This document shows, in pieces, positions 17,470 through 27,265 of a DNA stretch of 64,000 bases; within the stretch, counting starts at the first letter, position 1; every line of letters begins with the position of its first letter. The DNA is from Shewanella polaris (GTDB lineage: Bacteria; Pseudomonadota; Gammaproteobacteria; Enterobacterales; Shewanellaceae). Position numbers and translations under genes: made by a program. The notes under the pieces were generated by a model. It was not told the origin of the DNA and did no database searches. It saw only the letters and a list, made by a program, of their open reading frames with translations. The stretch lies in assembly GCF_006385555.1 (NCBI RefSeq), contig NZ_CP041036.1, positions 310,001-374,000 on the forward strand, in the 5' to 3' direction.

Positions 17470-17484
17470 TTTACATAGGTTTAC
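17470..17484. promoter_or_regulatory. CpxR binding box upstream of the cpxP-like gene
   Basis: TTTAC-ATAGG-TTTAC is the reverse complement of a perfect GTAAA-N5-GTAAA CpxR consensus known from E. coli. It lies about 95 bases before the cpxP-like start and 167 bases from the divergent redoxin gene, between two genes that belong to the envelope-stress theme. A candidate -35 TTGACA follows at 17501-17506. Confidence 0.75.
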
Positions 17485-17579
17485 TCTGTCTTAACCCTCA
17501 TTGACATTGCATTCGGTAAACTGAGTATCAAATCTGCTAAGGCAGAAATCGAATCCCATTTAAACCGAGGAACTTAACA

Positions 17580-18080
17580 ATGAAAACATCATCAATCATC
17601 AAAACGAGTTTAGTTGCCTTAGTGGCAAGTTCGGCATTATTAGCTGGTCAGTTATATGCCGCAGATACTTCAGACAACACTGCAAAAACTGAACGCTGTG
17701 CTAATAAAGGTGACAGACATCATGGTCCTAAAGACGGTATGCATAAAATGCTCCGCAAGCTGGATTTAACGGATGAACAAAAAGCGAAAGTTGAAGCGAT
17801 ATTCGACAAATATCAGGCCAAACGTCCAGAGCGCCCAACTAAAGAGCAGCGTTCTGAACACCGTGCAGAAATGCTAGCCTTAATTACTAGCACTAGTATT
17901 GACGAAGCTAAAGCAACTAAGATGGCCGAAGCGCAGCAGCAACAACGTCTACAGGGCATGCTAACGCATTTGAAAATGCAAAACGAAATTTACCAATTAT
18001 TAACGCCTGAACAGCAACAAACGTTTAAAGATAAGTTTCAGTTTGGTAAAGGTGAAAAAGGCCATAAGTCTCGTGATTAA
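17580..18080 (+). CDS. CpxP/Spy-family periplasmic chaperone-like protein
   Basis: A 166-residue exported protein with a signal peptide (about 1-27) and the two LTxxQ motifs that define the CpxP/Spy family, L-T-D-E-Q at 63-67 and L-T-P-E-Q at 141-145, separated by a helical region. In E. coli CpxP inhibits the sensor CpxA and Spy is a folding chaperone; both are Cpx targets. Here a perfect CpxR box lies upstream, and cpxRA is on the opposite strand 1.8 kb away with the redoxin gene in between. The Shine-Dalgarno is GAGGA. Whether it acts as CpxP or Spy cannot be decided from sequence. It is followed by a strong terminator. Confidence 0.85.
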   Translation: MKTSSIIKTSLVALVASSALLAGQLYAADTSDNTAKTERCANKGDRHHGPKDGMHKMLRKLDLTDEQKAKVEAIFDKYQAKRPERPTKEQRSEHRAEMLALITSTSIDEAKATKMAEAQQQQRLQGMLTHLKMQNEIYQLLTPEQQQTFKDKFQFGKGEKGHKSRD

Positions 18081-18113
18081 TCGTTAGCGCATGGTTATAA
18101 AGTATAATCGTTT

Positions 18114-18145
18114 AAAGCCGTTACCTTGTGGTAACGGCTTTTTTG
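18114..18145 (+). terminator. Intrinsic terminator after the cpxP-like gene
   Basis: Stem AAAGCCGTTACC / GGTAACGGCTTT with a TTGT loop (18114-18141), followed by T residues; one of the strongest hairpins in the window. Confidence 0.9.
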
Positions 18146-18279
18146 TTTATGCAAGTTTGCTAATGGTCACATATTGCATATAACTAACGCTTACTTTAGT
18201 AAACTTTATCCTCATGAAGCAATGAACTTGCTATAGTAAAGGCTGTTTATTACCAAGCTAAAGAGTTGATAACTTCACT

Positions 18280-19149
18280 ATGTCTACAACCTCTGAATAT
18301 GACTTTTGGGTCAAGTTAGCCAGTCGAGCATCAATCGCTACGGCACTGTGCCTTATTGTCATTAAGTTAATCGCTTGGCTTTATTCAGGTTCGGCCAGTA
18401 TGCTGGGGTCGTTAACAGATTCATTTGCTGATGCGTTGGCGTCGATTGTTAATTTTATCGCGATTCGTTATGCCATTGTGCCAGCAGATAAAGATCATCG
18501 CTATGGCCATGGTAAAGCTGAGCCGTTAGCATCGTTGGCCCAAGCTGCATTCATTTTAGGCTCTGCGTCATTACTTTTGCTTTATGGCGGTGAAAAGTTA
18601 ATTAACCCTGTTCCGGTAACCAATCCAATGAGTGGCATAGTGGTGTCTATTATTGCGATAGTACTGACATTTGCCTTAGTGTTACTGCAACGTCACGCTT
18701 TGGTGAAAACCAACAGTTCTGTGGTTGAAGCTGATTCATTACATTATAAATCTGATTTGTTACTAAATGCGGCGGTTTTATTAGCCTTGGTATTAGCGCA
18801 ATATGGTTGGTGGTGGGCTGATGGTCTATTTGCTGTATTTATCGCGTTGTTTATTGGCAATCAAGCCATTGGTTTGAGTTATCGTTCCATTCAAAGCTTA
18901 CTCGATCGGGAACTCGATGATGATACTCGCAATAAGATTAAAGCATTAGCTAAACAAGATCCTCGGGTTCAAGGGGTTCATGATCTACGCACTCGTCAAG
19001 CGGGTAAAACAACTTTTATTCAATTACATATGGAATTAGCGGGTGACCTATCACTGTATGATGCTCATAAAATAGCAGAAAAAGCAGAGTTTACGATTAA
19101 AGCGGCATTTGATGATGCTGAAGTGATTATTCACCAAGATCCGGTTTAA
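18280..19149 (+). CDS. fieF: FieF-type cation diffusion facilitator (Fe2+/Zn2+ efflux)
   Basis: Inner-membrane metal-proton antiporter of 289 residues, the usual CDF length. Six membrane helices are followed by a cytoplasmic ferredoxin-like C-terminal domain (about 210-289). Metal-site motifs are visible: SLTDSFAD in helix II, HRYGHGKAE after helix II (H-x2-G-H), and DSLHYKSDLL in helix V. The C-terminal domain retains H-D-L-R and HMEL. E. coli FieF (YiiP) exports Fe2+ and Zn2+ and its gene also lies next to cpxP, so the neighbourhood is conserved. No exact CpxR or Fur box was found directly in front of this gene. Confidence 0.9.
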   Translation: MSTTSEYDFWVKLASRASIATALCLIVIKLIAWLYSGSASMLGSLTDSFADALASIVNFIAIRYAIVPADKDHRYGHGKAEPLASLAQAAFILGSASLLLLYGGEKLINPVPVTNPMSGIVVSIIAIVLTFALVLLQRHALVKTNSSVVEADSLHYKSDLLLNAAVLLALVLAQYGWWWADGLFAVFIALFIGNQAIGLSYRSIQSLLDRELDDDTRNKIKALAKQDPRVQGVHDLRTRQAGKTTFIQLHMELAGDLSLYDAHKIAEKAEFTIKAAFDDAEVIIHQDPV

Positions 19150-19178
19150 TCAATGATGAATAGAGATCTATGCTTTTT

Positions 19179-19202
19179 ATTAACCCTTATCGCGGGGTTA
19201 AT
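19179..19202 (+). terminator. Weak hairpin after fieF
   Basis: ATTAACCC / GGGTTAAT, 8-bp arms with an eight-base loop, 30 bases after the fieF stop and followed by the T-rich ATTGATTCTTT. A possible weak terminator for fieF. Confidence 0.4.
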
Positions 19203-19322
19203 TGATTCTTTGGCGGTTGTTTGGATACAGATTTGTGGGATGACAACTAACTGATTGGATGATAATCCAACATAGTCTCGCGAAAATGGCTATTTTAGAT
19301 ACAAGGTTTAGTCTGCGTTGGA

Positions 19323-19361
19323 TTAAGGTTTGTTAAGTGAGTCAAACTTAACAAACCTTAA
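19323..19361. repeat. 16-bp perfect inverted repeat between fieF and glnG
   Basis: Arms TTAAGGTTTGTTAAGT (19323-19338) and ACTTAACAAACCTTAA (19346-19361) with a seven-base loop, in the convergent intergenic region 44 bases after the glnG stop. There is no T run on either strand, so it may protect mRNA 3' ends or end transcription by another route. Confidence 0.65.
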
Positions 19362-19404
19362 AGCAACACAGGCATTACTGCGATTATGATGGCAATACTT
19401 GTGC

Positions 19405-20817
19405 TTAATCCATCGACAGTTCTTTCAATTTACGTGTCAGGGTATTACGGCCCCACCCTAGGCGTTTAGCGGCTTCTTGTTTATGGCCTTGAGTATGTCT
19501 AAGTGCAGTTTCAAGTAAAATACGTTCAAATTCAGGTTGAACTTCAGTGAGTAAATCACTTTCACCTGCAGCCAGCTTTTCATCAATCCAATCAGTTAAT
19601 GCGGTTTGCCAATCACTTGATCCAGCTTGTTTTTGCTGGTTTGCTACTGGGTCTTTGAGCAATTCCGGTGGTAAATCTTGCGGTAAAATTTCTTGTCCGG
19701 ACGCCATCACCGTTAACCAACGACAAGTATTTTCAAGTTGGCGAACATTGCCCGGCCAAGGTAAGTTAGCCAGTTTTACGGCCGTTTCTTTGGTGAGTAT
19801 TTTAGGTTCAACACCGATCTCTTTAGCTGCCGTGCTTAAAAAATGATTGGCGAGTTGGGCAATGTCTTCACGGCGTTGTGATAATGGTGGTAAATGCACT
19901 CTGATCACATTAAGGCGATGAAACAAATCTTCGCGGAAGGTGCCTTTTTGCACCTGCACTTCGAGGTTTTGATGTGTTGCGGCAATAATTCGTACATCAA
20001 CTTGCACCGCTTGATGACCGCCAACACGATAAAACTGACCATCAGCAAGCACACGTAATAATCGAGTTTGGACATCGATTGGCATATCACCAATTTCATC
20101 TAAAAACAGGGTGCCACCATTAGCTTGTTCAAAACGTCCTTGGCGCACGTTGGCTGCACCAGTAAAGGCGCCTTTTTCATGACCGAAAAGTTCTGACTCA
20201 ATCAAATCTTTTGGAATCGCTGCCATATTTAATGCAATAAACGGTTTGTCTTTGCGAGGACTATGTTTGTGTAATGCGCCTGCAACTAACTCTTTACCAG
20301 TACCTGATTGGCCATTAATGAGGACACTAATCGATGAACGAGATAAGCGACCAATGGCACGAAATACTTCCTGCATTGCAGGGGCTTCACCAATAATTTC
20401 TGGTGTTTTTATCGTCGTATCAATAACAGGTTGTGGTATTTGCTCTGTTGCATGAGTGAGTGCGCGCTCGACCAAATTAATGGCTTCATCGATATCGAAT
20501 GGTTTTGGCAAGTATTCAAATGCACCGGCTTGATATGCACTCACGGCACTGTCTAAGTCTGAGTGCGCTGTCATGATGATGACTGGAATATGTGGATAAT
20601 GTAGTTGTAAGCGATCAAGCAAGGTTAACCCATCAGTGCCAGGCATACGGATATCAGAAACAATGACTTGTGGTTGCGATGCTTCTAGAGCTTGCCATAA
20701 GGATTCAGCAGCTGCAAAACTGGCTGTTGACAGTGATGCACCTTGAAGTGCTTTTTCGAGTACCCAACGGATTGAGCTATCATCATCGAGGATCCAAACT
20801 TGTTCACTAATGTTCAT
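19405..20817 (-). CDS. glnG: Nitrogen regulation response regulator NtrC (NR-I)
   Basis: Sigma-54-dependent activator of nitrogen-limitation genes, 470 residues. The receiver domain (1-120) has D12/D13, the phosphorylated D55 in VSDIRMPG and K105 in YLPKPFD. The AAA+ domain (about 140-375) has Walker A GQSGTGKE, the sigma-54 contact loop GAFTGA and Walker B LFLDEIGD. The Fis-type helix-turn-helix is at the C terminus ([19 protein letters not shown]). It lies 36 bases after glnL with a GAGG Shine-Dalgarno and forms an operon with it. NtrC sites are readable in front of glnL and glnA in this same window. Confidence 0.96.
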   Translation of the reverse strand: MNISEQVWILDDDSSIRWVLEKALQGASLSTASFAAAESLWQALEASQPQVIVSDIRMPGTDGLTLLDRLQLHYPHIPVIIMTAHSDLDSAVSAYQAGAFEYLPKPFDIDEAINLVERALTHATEQIPQPVIDTTIKTPEIIGEAPAMQEVFRAIGRLSRSSISVLINGQSGTGKELVAGALHKHSPRKDKPFIALNMAAIPKDLIESELFGHEKGAFTGAANVRQGRFEQANGGTLFLDEIGDMPIDVQTRLLRVLADGQFYRVGGHQAVQVDVRIIAATHQNLEVQVQKGTFREDLFHRLNVIRVHLPPLSQRREDIAQLANHFLSTAAKEIGVEPKILTKETAVKLANLPWPGNVRQLENTCRWLTVMASGQEILPQDLPPELLKDPVANQQKQAGSSDWQTALTDWIDEKLAAGESDLLTEVQPEFERILLETALRHTQGHKQEAAKRLGWGRNTLTRKLKELSMD

Positions 20818-20853
20818 TTTACTACCTCATTCTGCCTACAAAGGGCATGCTAG

Positions 20854-21891
20854 TTATTGTAATGGCAGGTTAATAATAAATTCGGTATGACCTGGTGCCG
20901 AGACACAATCGATGCGACCGCCATGTAATCGAGCAATGTTATGTGCAATGGATAAACCTAATCCTGAACCTTCGTCACGACCCGTAACCATCGGATAAAA
21001 AAGTGTGTCGATTAATTCTGCAGGAATACCGGGGCCGTTATCGATAATGGATAAGGCGAGTACTACTTTATAGTGCTTTGTTCCAATAGTGACTTGATGT
21101 TGGGTACGCGTTCGAATGACGATATCACCGCCACAATGCTCCAAAGCCTGAATGGCATTTTGCACAATATTCAATATTGCTTGCTGCATTTGCTCTGGGT
21201 CCATTTGAATATCGGGTATCGACGGATCATAATCGCGCGTTAAGTTAATATTACTAGGCAGTGCCATCTCAACGAGTTTCAATACTTTTTGTATTACTTG
21301 ATGGATGTTGTGCTCAGCATGCTGGGTTGGACGTTGTGGCCCAAGCAAGCGATCGACTAAATTACGCAATCTATCAGCCTGTTCGATAATTAAACTGGTA
21401 AATTCTTTTAGATCGGGTGAAGTTAATTCGCGTGATAATAACTGCGCTGCGCCACGAAGCCCCCCGAGTGGGTTTTTTATTTCATGGGCGAGATTACGCA
21501 CTAAAAATTGTGCCGCTTGTTGTTGAGCGTCCATATTAAGTTGCTGATGGATACGACGCTGCTGATCAACTTGGCGTAACTCCAAAATGCTTAAATTGGT
21601 GTCATTTTCAATGGGCATTAAGGTGATATCAATAGTGTGGTGTTGACCCTCTAGGGTAATTAACGCTGCAGTATTAACGGTAAGACTTTGGCCTGCATTA
21701 ATGGCATTACGCAGTAATTGTGGTTCAACCCCCATTAATTGATATAACTCAGGTAAAGTTTGTTCAAGTATTTTGTGGTTACCGACTCCCAATAATTGTG
21801 CAGCTGCCGCATTGGCATAGCACGGCTTGAGCTCGGTATTGATTACCAGCACTGCTGTGACTAAATGATTTAGTAGATTATTTGTGTCCAT
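20854..21891 (-). CDS. glnL: Nitrogen sensor histidine kinase/phosphatase NtrB (NR-II)
   Basis: Cytosolic kinase of 345 residues that phosphorylates or, with PII, dephosphorylates NtrC. An N-terminal PAS domain (about 5-100) precedes the dimerisation helix with H136 in LAHEIKNPLGGLRGAAQLL. The catalytic domain has N-box NIVQNAIQALE, G1 DNGPGIP and G2 GSGLGLSIA. The order glnA-glnL-glnG is broken here only by typA, DUF4124 and ppnP. Its promoter region holds a perfect NtrC site, suggesting autogenous control as in enteric bacteria. Confidence 0.95.
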   Translation of the reverse strand: MDTNNLLNHLVTAVLVINTELKPCYANAAAAQLLGVGNHKILEQTLPELYQLMGVEPQLLRNAINAGQSLTVNTAALITLEGQHHTIDITLMPIENDTNLSILELRQVDQQRRIHQQLNMDAQQQAAQFLVRNLAHEIKNPLGGLRGAAQLLSRELTSPDLKEFTSLIIEQADRLRNLVDRLLGPQRPTQHAEHNIHQVIQKVLKLVEMALPSNINLTRDYDPSIPDIQMDPEQMQQAILNIVQNAIQALEHCGGDIVIRTRTQHQVTIGTKHYKVVLALSIIDNGPGIPAELIDTLFYPMVTGRDEGSGLGLSIAHNIARLHGGRIDCVSAPGHTEFIINLPLQ

Positions 21892-21925
21892 TAGTCGTCC
21901 TAGTATAGGGTTGCACTATTATAAT

Positions 21926-21940
21926 GCACCGATTTGGTGC
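21926..21940. promoter_or_regulatory. NtrC binding site upstream of glnL
   Basis: GCAC-CGATT-TGGTGC matches the enteric NtrC dyad GCAC-N5-TGGTGC exactly. It lies 35 bases before the glnL start, close to where a promoter would sit, so phosphorylated NtrC may repress glnLG as at E. coli glnLp. A second GCAC half-site lies just downstream at about 21913. Confidence 0.75.
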
Positions 21941-22030
21941 GACGCACAACCCGGAACACACAAGCTCTTCCTAAGATAAATAGTCACGCATAAATTTATA
22001 AATCAATGAATAAGCTAGATTTTATCTTAA

Positions 22031-22555
22031 TCACTTAGGCTTTTTTGCCGGCCCAAATACAGATGCTTGGTGAAGGAATATCTTTCTAGGAGAGCTTGAT
22101 GCAAGGACTTTGCCGCTTTGTGTTACAGCGTTAACAACAATAGAATGTTGACCACGATTGATGCCCGTTAATTGAAACTCATTGGATACCTGAGGTGATG
22201 CCGTAGTCACTCCATCAACAAGTAAAGTAAATAATACTCCGCGAGGTAACTGAGGTGAGGCGCTAACTGACACCGTAAACGCACCGTTATTATCACGAAT
22301 TGTGGTATCTTCTCGAGGTGAGATAATCGATATTTTGTAGTTAATTTTGGTTTCTGTTGTTGGTGTTGTATTGATTTTTGTAGGCGTGTTAATTGTCATG
22401 TTATTTTGGGTGTTTTCATTTAGATCAACAACTTCAGCATTATTTTTCGGTTCATCTGAGTAATGAACTTTACCAGTGTCATCTACCCAACGGTAAACAG
22501 TAGCAAGGCTTTGGCTACTCAATAATAGCAAACCAATAAGTATGATAAGGCGCAT
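22031..22555 (-). CDS. DUF4124 domain-containing exported protein
   Basis: Protein of 174 residues with a signal peptide (about 1-18, ending S-L-A-T) and the DUF4124 motif YRWVDDTGKVHYSDEP directly after it. The C-terminal half (about 80-165) looks like an Ig-like or fibronectin-type beta domain. The first ATG at 22567 adds four residues; the ATG at 22555 gives a cleaner signal peptide. DUF4124 proteins are common next to glnL in Shewanella-like genomes; their function is unknown, probably periplasmic. Confidence 0.8.
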   Translation of the reverse strand: MRLIILIGLLLLSSQSLATVYRWVDDTGKVHYSDEPKNNAEVVDLNENTQNNMTINTPTKINTTPTTETKINYKISIISPREDTTIRDNNGAFTVSVSASPQLPRGVLFTLLVDGVTTASPQVSNEFQLTGINRGQHSIVVNAVTQSGKVLASSSPRKIFLHQASVFGPAKKPK

Positions 22556-22662
22556 GATCCACTCCATAAAACAATCGTTTCAATAGAGTAGACGTTTTTA
22601 TAGAAAAAATCAGCTTAAACTGGTTAAGCTGAAGTGGGTAATGAGATGAGCACTCAATATGA

Positions 22663-22968
22663 TTAGATATATTGACAGCAGTATTCTGAAATTTGCTCTG
22701 TTCGGATACTAAAGCTCACATTTGGTGCAAGTTGAAACTGGCTACCAGTAGGGTAAGCTACCCATTCTGTTTGGCCTGGTAATAATACGTCAAATTCACC
22801 TGAAATGACTTGCATTATTTCACCTTGAGCTGTTGAAAACTCATATTCACCAGGCATTACTACGCCAAAAGTTTGTTTACTGCCATCGGCTAACACTACA
22901 CTTCTACTGACGACTTTACCGTTAAAATAAACATTGGCCAGTTTCGCGACACTCACTTGATGCAACAT
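22663..22968 (-). CDS. ppnP: Pyrimidine/purine nucleoside phosphorylase PpnP
   Basis: Small cupin of 101 residues (formerly DUF1255/YaiE) that phosphorolyses purine and pyrimidine nucleosides to the free base and ribose 1-phosphate. Matches family features: [13 protein letters not shown] near 12-24, [11 protein letters not shown] near 34-44, [17 protein letters not shown] near 49-65, and the F-x-L-A-P-N-V-S-F segment at about 77-85. The length is standard. It stands alone between DUF4124 and typA. Confidence 0.9.
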   Translation of the reverse strand: MLHQVSVAKLANVYFNGKVVSRSVVLADGSKQTFGVVMPGEYEFSTAQGEIMQVISGEFDVLLPGQTEWVAYPTGSQFQLAPNVSFSIRTEQISEYCCQYI

Positions 22969-23117
22969 ACTTATATAATCTCCTTCAATTGATATGATTC
23001 TATTCTCGTTAATTATATAACCAGATAATGAGTAAATTTGATATTACGTGAATTTATCTAGGTTTGGGTAAAATATCTAGTTAAATGTTTTCATGTTGAT
23101 TCCAAATCACCGCTAAC

Positions 23118-23152
23118 AAAAAGCCCAGATGCAACAGGCATCTGGGCTTTTT
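23118..23152 (-). terminator. Strong bidirectional terminator after typA
   Basis: Perfect 15-bp stem (23118-23132 with 23138-23152, core AGCCCAGATGC) with an AACAG loop and A/T runs on both sides, 40 bases past the typA stop. It can end typA transcription and insulate ppnP. Confidence 0.9.
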
Positions 23153-23191
23153 AGGTGTCAAGTGTGACAAATATAATTTGCCACTCATTGA

Positions 23192-25003
23192 TTAACCGCG
23201 GTTATTACGCTTACGCTCATTTTCAGTTAAGAATCTCTTACGAACACGAATGTTCTTAGGAGTTACTTCAACTAATTCATCATCATCGATGAACTCAAGC
23301 GCTTGTTCAAGCGTCAATGTAATAGGAGTCGTCAATACTTGTGCTTCATCAGTACCTGATGCGCGCATGTTAGTTAGCTGCTTACCTTTAAGACAGTTTA
23401 CTGTCAAATCGTTAGAGCGAGCGTGTATACCCACAACTTGACCTTCATACACTTCGGCAGCGTGACCAATAAACATACGACCACGGTCTTGTAATGCAAA
23501 AAGAGCGAAAGTTAGCGCTTTACCTGTTGCGTTTGAAATCAATACGCCGTTAGCACGTTGACCAATATCGCCACCTTTGTGTGGACCGTAGTGATCAAAT
23601 GAATGATAAATTAGACCCGTACCAGATGTTGCAGTTAAGAACTCGGTTTGGAAACCAATTAAGCCACGGCTAGGAATGATGAAGTCGATACGTACACGAC
23701 CTTTACCATCAAGCTGCATGTCTTTCATTTCACCTTTACGAACACCTAATTTTTCAATTACGGTACCTTGATGTTCTTCTTCAACGTCAACGGTTACCGT
23801 TTCGTATGGTTCACATAACTCATCATCAATTGTTTTGAGAATAACTTCAGGACGCGATACTGCTAATTCATAGCCTTCACGACGCATGTTTTCAATTAAA
23901 ATCGATAAGTGTAATTCACCACGTCCTGAAACGCGGAAACGGTCTGGACTTTCTGTTTCTTCAACGCGAAGTGCAACGTTGTGAACTAATTCAGTTTGTA
24001 AACGCTCAAGTATGTTACGTGAAGTCACATACTTACCTTCTTTACCCGCGAACGGAGAAGTGTTTACTTGGAATGTCATTGTTAATGTTGGTTCATCAAC
24101 AGTTAACGGTGGCATTGCTTCTACTGCATTCACTGCACAGATAGTGTCAGAGATTTTAAGTTCACCTAAACCTGTAATTGCAACGATGTCGCCTGCATTT
24201 GCAATTGGCACTTCGGTACGGTCAAGACCCATGTAACCTAATACTTGGCCCATTTTACCGTTACGAGTCTTACCATCAGCGCCAATAATAGTCACTTGTT
24301 GGTTAGTCTTAACGCTACCACGGGTAATACGGCCAATACCGATAACACCCACGTATGAGTTATAATCGATTTGAGAAATTTGCATTTGGAATGGCGCTTC
24401 CGCATCAGCGTCAGGGAAAGATACTTTCTCAACGATAGTTTGGAATAGAGGCGTCATATCATCGCTTGCTACATCAGGATCTAATGTTGCAAAACCATTT
24501 AATGCCGAAGCATAAACGATTGGGAAGTCTAATTGTTCGTCAGTGGCACCTAAGTTAACGAATAAATCGAATACTTGGTCAATAACCCAATCTGGACGAG
24601 CACTTGGACGGTCAATTTTGTTGATAACAACAATCGGCTTAAGGCCTTGAGCGAATGCTTTCTTGGTTACAAAGCGAGTTTGTGGCATTGGGCCATCAAC
24701 TGCGTCAACCAATAGTAATACTGAATCGACCATAGATAAAACACGTTCTACTTCACCACCGAAATCGGCGTGGCCAGGAGTATCAACGATATTAATACGG
24801 TAGTCGTTCCACTGGATGGCAGTATTCTTTGCCAGAATGGTGATCCCACGTTCTTTTTCAAGATCGTTAGAATCCATAACCCGCTCAGTAGCTTCTCCAC
24901 GAGATGCAAGGGTTCCTGACTGCGCCAACATTTTGTCAACCAGGGTTGTTTTGCCATGGTCAACGTGGGCAATAATGGCGATGTTACGTAAATTCTCTAA
25001 CAC
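23192..25003 (-). CDS. typA: Translational GTPase TypA/BipA
   Basis: Ribosome-binding GTPase of 603 residues with a role in 50S assembly, cold adaptation and stress. G1 [10 protein letters not shown] (12-21), switch [10 protein letters not shown] (about 73-80) and G4 [10 protein letters not shown] (about 128-137) are present. EF-G-like domains II, III and V and the BipA-specific C-terminal domain follow. The start is GTG with AGAGG upstream. It is divergent from glnA, as in E. coli, and followed by a strong terminator. Confidence 0.96.
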   Translation of the reverse strand: MLENLRNIAIIAHVDHGKTTLVDKMLAQSGTLASRGEATERVMDSNDLEKERGITILAKNTAIQWNDYRINIVDTPGHADFGGEVERVLSMVDSVLLLVDAVDGPMPQTRFVTKKAFAQGLKPIVVINKIDRPSARPDWVIDQVFDLFVNLGATDEQLDFPIVYASALNGFATLDPDVASDDMTPLFQTIVEKVSFPDADAEAPFQMQISQIDYNSYVGVIGIGRITRGSVKTNQQVTIIGADGKTRNGKMGQVLGYMGLDRTEVPIANAGDIVAITGLGELKISDTICAVNAVEAMPPLTVDEPTLTMTFQVNTSPFAGKEGKYVTSRNILERLQTELVHNVALRVEETESPDRFRVSGRGELHLSILIENMRREGYELAVSRPEVILKTIDDELCEPYETVTVDVEEEHQGTVIEKLGVRKGEMKDMQLDGKGRVRIDFIIPSRGLIGFQTEFLTATSGTGLIYHSFDHYGPHKGGDIGQRANGVLISNATGKALTFALFALQDRGRMFIGHAAEVYEGQVVGIHARSNDLTVNCLKGKQLTNMRASGTDEAQVLTTPITLTLEQALEFIDDDELVEVTPKNIRVRKRFLTENERKRNNRG

Positions 25004-25245
25004 AGATAAACCTCTAAACCAGCAAATAAAAAAAAGGATCTAACAAAAGCTATCTATTATAGCCAATGTAAAAAAGCGTGCCATTCTACTTCACAGCGGC
25101 TTTTGTAGATAGGATTATTTTTGAACACCTGTAAATATATTGCTTTCTAAGCCTAAAAAAAACAATATGAAACGTTTATATATTAAACATAACAAAGGTG
25201 TGATACTAAAATGTGACAGAGCTAAAACACCAAGATAATTACGAC

Positions 25246-25300
25246 GCACTATTATGGACTATTGCACCATAAGTAAACTCGTGACGCACTGTATTGGTGC
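25246..25300 (+). promoter_or_regulatory. Two NtrC binding sites of the glnA enhancer
   Basis: Site 1, GCAC-TATTA-TGGACT (25246-25260), matches the NtrC dyad with a degenerate right half. Site 2, GCAC-TGTAT-TGGTGC (25286-25300), is a perfect match. The sites are 40 bases apart and about 97 and 137 bases upstream of the predicted start, close to the E. coli glnAp2 enhancer spacing. Extra half-sites (TTGCACCAT, ATTGGTGTG) lie between and beside them. Confidence 0.8.
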
Positions 25301-25363
25301 AATTGGTGTGTTCGGAGTGTGAAGTGTATTTCTCATTTTCGTAAAATCAATTACTTAGCGATG

Positions 25364-25379
25364 TGGCATGAATATCGCT
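25364..25379 (+). promoter_or_regulatory. Sigma-54 promoter of glnA
   Basis: TGGCAT-N5-TCGCT has the GG and GC dinucleotides at the obligatory distance (GG-N10-GC) of -24/-12 promoters. Transcription should start near 25390, about 90 bases before the ATG. The NtrC sites upstream support it. Confidence 0.75.
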
Positions 25380-25480
25380 TTACTGCAGATAATTATGCAA
25401 AATTCGTTTTCCAGATGCATTATCTGGCGAATAACAAAATTATATTAAGGGACAACCCTTTACCCTAACGGAGGCTTAGA

Positions 25481-26890
25481 ATGTCAGTTGAATCAGTTTT
25501 AAAGCAACTTGAAGAGTTAGAAGTTAAGTTTGTAGACTTACGCTTTACCGACACTAAAGGTAAGGAACAACATGTTTCTATTCCGTCTCATCAAGTAGAT
25601 GAAGATTTCTTTGAAGATGGCAAAATGTTTGACGGTTCTTCAATTACAGGCTGGAAAGGCATTAATGAATCTGACATGGTGCTAATGCCAGACGCAACAA
25701 CTTTTCTATTAGACCCTTTCACAGAAGAAACCACAGCACTTATCCGTTGTGATATTTTAGAGCCAGGTACGATGACGGGTTATGATCGTGACCCTCGCTC
25801 TATTGCAAAAAAAGCCGAACAGTATCTAATTTCTACTGGCATCGCTGATACCGTATTAATTGGTCCAGAGCCTGAATTCTTTATATTTGACGATGTCCGT
25901 TTTGGTACGGATATGTCAGGTTGTTTCGTTAAGATTGATGCTAAAGAAGCATCATGGAACTCTGCTAAGAGCTATGAAGAAGGCAATACTGGTCACCGTC
26001 CAATGGTGAAAGGTGGTTATTTCCCTGTAGCACCAGTTGATTCTTCACAAGACCTACGTTCTGCAATGTGTTTAGTACTTGAAGAAATGGGTCAAGTTGT
26101 TGAAGCGCATCACCACGAAGTGGCAACTGCGGGTCAAAACGAAATTGCAACACGTTTCAATACATTGACTAAGAAAGCTGATGAAATCCAAATTCTAAAA
26201 TACGTTGTTCATAACATGGCTCATGCTTATGGTAAAACAGCGACATTTATGCCAAAACCAATTGTAGGTGACAACGGTAGTGGTATGCATGTGCATCAGT
26301 CTTTAGCTAAAGACGGCGTTAACTTATTTGCTGGTGATAAATATGCTGGCCTAAGTGACATCGCGCTTTACTATATTGGCGGTATCATTAAGCATGCTCG
26401 TGCATTGAATGCATTTACTAACCCAAGTACAAACTCTTACAAGCGTTTAGTACCGCATTTTGAAGCGCCAGTTATGCTTGCATATTCTGCACGTAACCGT
26501 TCAGCCTCAATCCGTATTCCAGTGGTACCAAGCCCTAAAGGCCGTCGTATCGAAGCGCGTTTCCCTGATCCACATGCAAATCCATATTTAGGTTTTTCTG
26601 CATTGCTAATGGCTGGTCTTGACGGTATTCAAAACAAGATCCACCCAGGTGAAGCAATGGACAAAGATTTGTATGACTTACCTGCTGAAGAAGCGGCTGA
26701 GATCCCACAGGTTGCTACGTCATTAGAAAACGCACTGGAAAATCTACAGGCGGATCATGAGTTTTTGACTAAAGGCGGCGTGTTCAGCGAAGACTTTATT
26801 CAGTCTTATATTCAGCTTAAAACAGCAGAGTGTGAGCGTGTCTCACGTACGACTCATCCACTTGAGTTTGAAATGTATTACAGCTTGTAA
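25481..26890 (+). CDS. glnA: Type I glutamine synthetase
   Basis: Dodecameric GSI-beta enzyme of 469 residues making glutamine from glutamate, ammonia and ATP. Signatures are [10 protein letters not shown] near 50-59, the EPEFF metal site near 130, [10 protein letters not shown] near 208-217, the latch HVHQS near 270, NRSASIRIP near 345, and the adenylylation tyrosine in DLYDLPAEE near 397, so it should be controlled by GlnE/PII. The Shine-Dalgarno is GGAGG. It is driven by a sigma-54 promoter with NtrC sites and followed by a terminator, so it is transcribed separately from glnLG. Confidence 0.98.
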   Translation: MSVESVLKQLEELEVKFVDLRFTDTKGKEQHVSIPSHQVDEDFFEDGKMFDGSSITGWKGINESDMVLMPDATTFLLDPFTEETTALIRCDILEPGTMTGYDRDPRSIAKKAEQYLISTGIADTVLIGPEPEFFIFDDVRFGTDMSGCFVKIDAKEASWNSAKSYEEGNTGHRPMVKGGYFPVAPVDSSQDLRSAMCLVLEEMGQVVEAHHHEVATAGQNEIATRFNTLTKKADEIQILKYVVHNMAHAYGKTATFMPKPIVGDNGSGMHVHQSLAKDGVNLFAGDKYAGLSDIALYYIGGIIKHARALNAFTNPSTNSYKRLVPHFEAPVMLAYSARNRSASIRIPVVPSPKGRRIEARFPDPHANPYLGFSALLMAGLDGIQNKIHPGEAMDKDLYDLPAEEAAEIPQVATSLENALENLQADHEFLTKGGVFSEDFIQSYIQLKTAECERVSRTTHPLEFEMYYSL

Positions 26891-26933
26891 TTCTTAAGCT
26901 TAGTAGTGCCCTAGTTTATATAGGGCAAGTAAA

Positions 26934-26967
26934 TAAAAAAACCCGATAAGTCTTTATCGGGTTTTTT
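26934..26967 (+). terminator. Intrinsic terminator of glnA
   Basis: ACCCGATAA / TTATCGGGT (26941-26949, 26954-26962) with a GTCT loop, A run before and T run after. A smaller hairpin GCCCTA / TAGGGC precedes it at 26908-26926. Confidence 0.9.
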
Positions 26968-27265
26968 ATTTGATGATTAAAAGTATATTTTGCCACTACT
27001 GGAATATATTTATTTTCAATTAATACAACGTTTTATTTGTTTTGTGGGGGTGTGGAGGTCATGGTTTACATGTCATTTAAGTATTCCATTTTTTAGTGTG
27101 TTGTCTTCTAAGGCTTCAATCATTGACAGCTTTTTTGTAATCAGTGAGAGGGCATCTCATTGAATAAATTAACAGTGTGATAAGTTTGTAGAGGAATTCA
27201 CTCATAAATATGATATTTATATGATTAATCACTCATTTGTCTTTCACTAAAAAGCGATATGTTCA
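26968..27265. other. Intergenic region with no recognised feature
   Basis: About 300 AT-rich bases between the glnA terminator and the Lrp-type gene. A promoter for the regulator must lie here, but no -10/-35 pair or operator stands out. Confidence 0.4.

Larger units (their letters stand above)
25004..25480. other. Regulatory region between typA and glnA
   Basis: A 477-base divergent intergenic region. It carries two NtrC dyads and a sigma-54 promoter for glnA (listed separately). The half next to typA is AT-rich and should hold the typA promoter. No small gene was recognised. Confidence 0.7.

Noticed and set aside
18180..18279. A second CpxR box in front of fieF
   Set aside because: Single GTAAA half-sites are present, but no GTAAA-N5-GTAAA pair was found.
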